A stretch of DNA of 5,924 nucleotides. It comes from a bacterium. GTDB taxonomy: Bacteria > CG2-30-53-67 > CG2-30-70-394. The DNA lies in assembly GCA_024278555.1 (NCBI GenBank), contig JAJRSX010000090.1, positions 1 through 5,924 on the forward strand. Direction: 5' to 3'. The notes beneath the pieces are model-generated. The model was given only the letters and a program-made list of their open reading frames with translations. It ran no database searches and was not told the origin of the DNA. The position numbers and the translations under genes were made by a program. How positions within the stretch are numbered: the first letter of the stretch is position 1; each line of letters begins with the position of its first letter. This document shows positions 4,510 through 5,924 of this stretch, piece by piece.

Positions 4510-5635
4510 TCGATGCGCGACGGCCGCCCGGCGGCCGGCGAAGGCGGCGATGTCGCTCTTCGAGCGCTACCTCACCCTCTGGGTCTTCCTCTGCATCGGC
4601 GCCGGCATCGCCCTCGGCCAGGTGGTCCCCGCCCCCTTCCGCCTCCTCGGGCGGCTGGAGGTGGCGCGGGTGAACCTGCCGGTGGCCCTGCTCATCTGGC
4701 TGATGATCGTCCCGATGCTCCTGAAGATCGACTTCGCGGCCCTCCACCGGGTCAAGGCCCACTGGCGCGGCGTCGCGGTGACGCTGTTCATCAACTGGGG
4801 GGTGAAGCCCTTTTCCATGGCGCTTCTCGGGTGGATCTTCATCCGCCACCTCTTCGCGCCGTGGCTTCCCGCCGCGCAGGTCGACAGCTACATCGCCGGC
4901 CTCATCCTCCTGGCGGCGGCGCCGTGCACGGCGATGGTCTTTGTCTGGTCCAACCTCTCCGACGGCGAGCCCCACTTCACCCTCTCGCAGGTGGCCCTGA
5001 ACGACCTGATCATGGTCTTCGCCTTCGCCCCGATCGTCGGCCTGCTCCTCGGCCTCTCGTCGATCCACGTGCCGTGGGCGACGCTCTTCTTGTCGGTCGT
5101 CCTCTACATCGTCCTCCCGGTCGGCTTCAGCCACGCCTGGCGCGAGCGGCTCCTGACATCCGGCGGCCAGGCCCGCCTCGACGCCACCCTGGCGCGCCTG
5201 GGGCCGATCTCCCTGGTGGCGCTGCTGGCCACCCTGATCCTCCTCTTCGCCTTCCAGGGCGAGCAGATCCTCGCCCAGCCCCTGGTCATCGGCCTGCTGG
5301 CGATCCCGATCATCATCCAGGTCTATTTCAACTCCACCCTCGCCTACCTCCTCAACCGGTGGGTGGGCTCCGCCCACTCCGTCGCCGCGCCGTCGGCCCT
5401 GATCGGGGCGAGCAACTTCTTCGAGCTGGCGGTGGCGGCGGCGATCTCCCTCTTCGGCTTCCAGTCCGTCGCCGCCCTGGCCACGGTGGTGGGGGTCCTG
5501 GTGGAGGTGCCGGTGATGCTCTCGGTGGTCCGCATCGTCACCGCCAGCCGCGGGTGGTACGAACGTGGCCGGCGTGTTGCCAGACGCGGAGCGCTGGCAA
5601 CGGAACCGATTTTTGCCGCGAATGAACGCAAATAG
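4502..5635 (+). CDS. acr3: ACR3-family arsenite efflux permease
   Basis: 377 residues from the ATG at 4502. About ten hydrophobic helices are visible, as in the BART-superfamily ACR3 carriers, which expel arsenite across the inner membrane using the proton gradient. Hallmarks: LLAAAPCTAMVFVWS, with the essential Cys (residue 142 here); VALNDLIMVFAFAPIVGLLLG; IPIIIQVYFNSTLAY; and ALIGASNFFELAVAAAIS, with the conserved Glu (residue 308). The final helix GVLVEVPVMLSVVRIV leads into SRGWYERG, which is usually about where these proteins end. Here 21 further, basic residues follow, the last ones encoded by a 10-bp repeat that also supplies the stop. Alternative starts are ATG 4490 (four residues longer) and ATG 4550, whose MSLFERYLTLW is where many homologues begin; the Ala/Arg-rich lead is poorly supported. 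It is not the unrelated ArsB antiporter. Last gene of arsR-arsC-acr3. Confidence 0.94.
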   Translation: MSSRCATAARRPAKAAMSLFERYLTLWVFLCIGAGIALGQVVPAPFRLLGRLEVARVNLPVALLIWLMIVPMLLKIDFAALHRVKAHWRGVAVTLFINWGVKPFSMALLGWIFIRHLFAPWLPAAQVDSYIAGLILLAAAPCTAMVFVWSNLSDGEPHFTLSQVALNDLIMVFAFAPIVGLLLGLSSIHVPWATLFLSVVLYIVLPVGFSHAWRERLLTSGGQARLDATLARLGPISLVALLATLILLFAFQGEQILAQPLVIGLLAIPIIIQVYFNSTLAYLLNRWVGSAHSVAAPSALIGASNFFELAVAAAISLFGFQSVAALATVVGVLVEVPVMLSVVRIVTASRGWYERGRRVARRGALATEPIFAANERK

Positions 5636-5646
5636 ACGCAAACCAA
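5617..5646. repeat. Short 10-bp tandem repeat spanning the acr3 stop codon
   Basis: Three units begin at 5617, 5627 and 5637: CGCGAATGAA, CGCAAATAGA and CGCAAACCAA. The acr3 stop TAG is at 5633-5635 inside the second unit. Base composition drops from GC-rich to AT-rich exactly here (from about 5610), suggesting that the repeat replaced or was added to the original gene end. Confidence 0.7.
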
Positions 5647-5826
5647 CTGCACGAAAAACCGCAGTCACCGGCAACAAGCCCTCTTCTGTGGTGACCCGAG
5701 CCTTCCAGACCAACACAGCTACCGGCGCCCCCGTACGATGACGCCCTCTTCACAATTCCCGATTCGAGGAGCAGCGGAAATAATGACTGGCGAGAAAGTC
5801 GATGTTCCCGAGACCTCGAGGGAGTG
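5636..5826. other. Intergenic DNA without recognised gene
   Basis: No supported coding region, RNA gene or promoter is seen between the acr3 stop and the CACGAAA array. Composition is clearly less GC-rich than in the genes to the left. GTCACC (5664-5669) and GGTGAC (5690-5695) could pair over a 20-nt loop, but no T-run follows, so no intrinsic terminator for the ars operon can be named. An ATG-initiated frame from 5738 runs into the repeat array and is judged spurious. Confidence 0.6.
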
Positions 5827-5913
5827 GGAACACGAAAGCACGAAAAGTTCAAAACACGAAAGAATTCAATCGGTTGTTTTTCGTGCTTTCCCCCTTTCGT
5901 GGTTTCGTGTTCC
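5827..5913. repeat. Mirror-symmetric array of CACGAAA units (87-bp imperfect palindrome)
   Basis: CACGAAA occurs at 5831, 5839 and 5855; its reverse complement TTTCGTG at 5879, 5895 and 5903. Start spacings are 8 and 16 on the left and 16 and 8 on the right, and every pair is centred on base 5870. The outer arms 5827-5847 and 5893-5913 match as inverted repeats at 19 of 21 positions. In a second register, 5834-5846 pairs perfectly over 13 bp with 5878-5890. The RNA or single strand could therefore fold in two alternative ways. No T-tract follows. The array lies in AT-richer DNA with no supported gene. It may be a dispersed repeat or miniature element; this cannot be tested within one window. 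Confidence 0.85.
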
Positions 5914-5924
5914 AGCGGTGTGAA

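Noticed and set aside
5664-5695. GTCACC/GGTGAC hairpin after acr3 as intrinsic terminator
   Set aside because: The stem is only 6 bp with a 20-nt loop, and no T-run follows.
4301-5716. Long minus-strand open frame opposite arsC and acr3
   Set aside because: Its translation is a low-complexity Asp/Glu/His/Arg/Gly chain, the usual reverse-strand shadow of GC-rich membrane-protein coding sequence; acr3 on the plus strand has clear family motifs.
5738-5923. Small plus-strand ORF (61 aa) at the right end
   Set aside because: Nearly its whole second half is translated from the CACGAAA/TTTCGTG palindromic array, and no well-spaced ribosome site precedes it. Such chains arise from reading repeats.

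Overview
The window is a stretch of very GC-rich chromosome (visibly about 65-70% G+C, strong G/C at third codon positions). It holds a tolQRA block, a CCA-encoding tRNA and an ArsR/thioredoxin-type ArsC/ACR3 operon. This fits a high-GC proteobacterium, most likely a gammaproteobacterium; species cannot be named from sequence alone.

Layout, left to right. (1) Positions 1-1770, minus strand: tolQ -> tolR -> tolA (tolA runs off the left edge), tightly packed, with a possible promoter at 1817-1846. This is the start of a Tol-Pal operon, the proton-motive-force-driven envelope machine; tolB and pal would be expected to the left of the window. (2) 1930-2006, plus strand: a tRNA with anticodon CAU, with a possible promoter divergent from that of tolQ. 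(3) 1985-2926, minus strand: a phospholipid/glycerol acyltransferase whose 3' end runs into the tRNA gene on the opposite strand. (4) 3073-3453, plus strand: acpS, holo-acyl-carrier-protein synthase, transcribed away from the acyltransferase. (5) 3534-3630: a spacer with a CTTCTAC heptamer array and two adjacent hairpins. (6) 3640-5635, plus strand: an arsenic-resistance operon arsR-arsC-acr3 behind a strong sigma70-type promoter embedded in a 40-bp dyad that is the likely ArsR operator. (7) 5617-5924: less GC-rich, gene-poor DNA with a 10-bp repeat that forms the end of acr3 and an unusual palindromic array of CACGAAA units at the right edge.

How the genes work together. The ars operon is complete in itself: ArsR senses arsenite and represses, ArsC reduces arsenate to arsenite, and ACR3 exports arsenite. 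TolQ and TolR form the stator-like proton channel that energises TolA across the periplasm. AcpS and the acyltransferase both belong to fatty acid/phospholipid metabolism but are divergently oriented and need not be co-regulated.

The proteins are mostly known families; no wholly new gene system is evident. The most unusual signals are non-coding: the mirror-symmetric CACGAAA array, three short-period repeat types (7, 10 and 8 bp) that bracket the ars operon, the repeat-derived C-terminus of ACR3, the dyad centred on the arsR -10 box with a nearly leaderless start, and the antisense overlap of a CDS with a tRNA gene.
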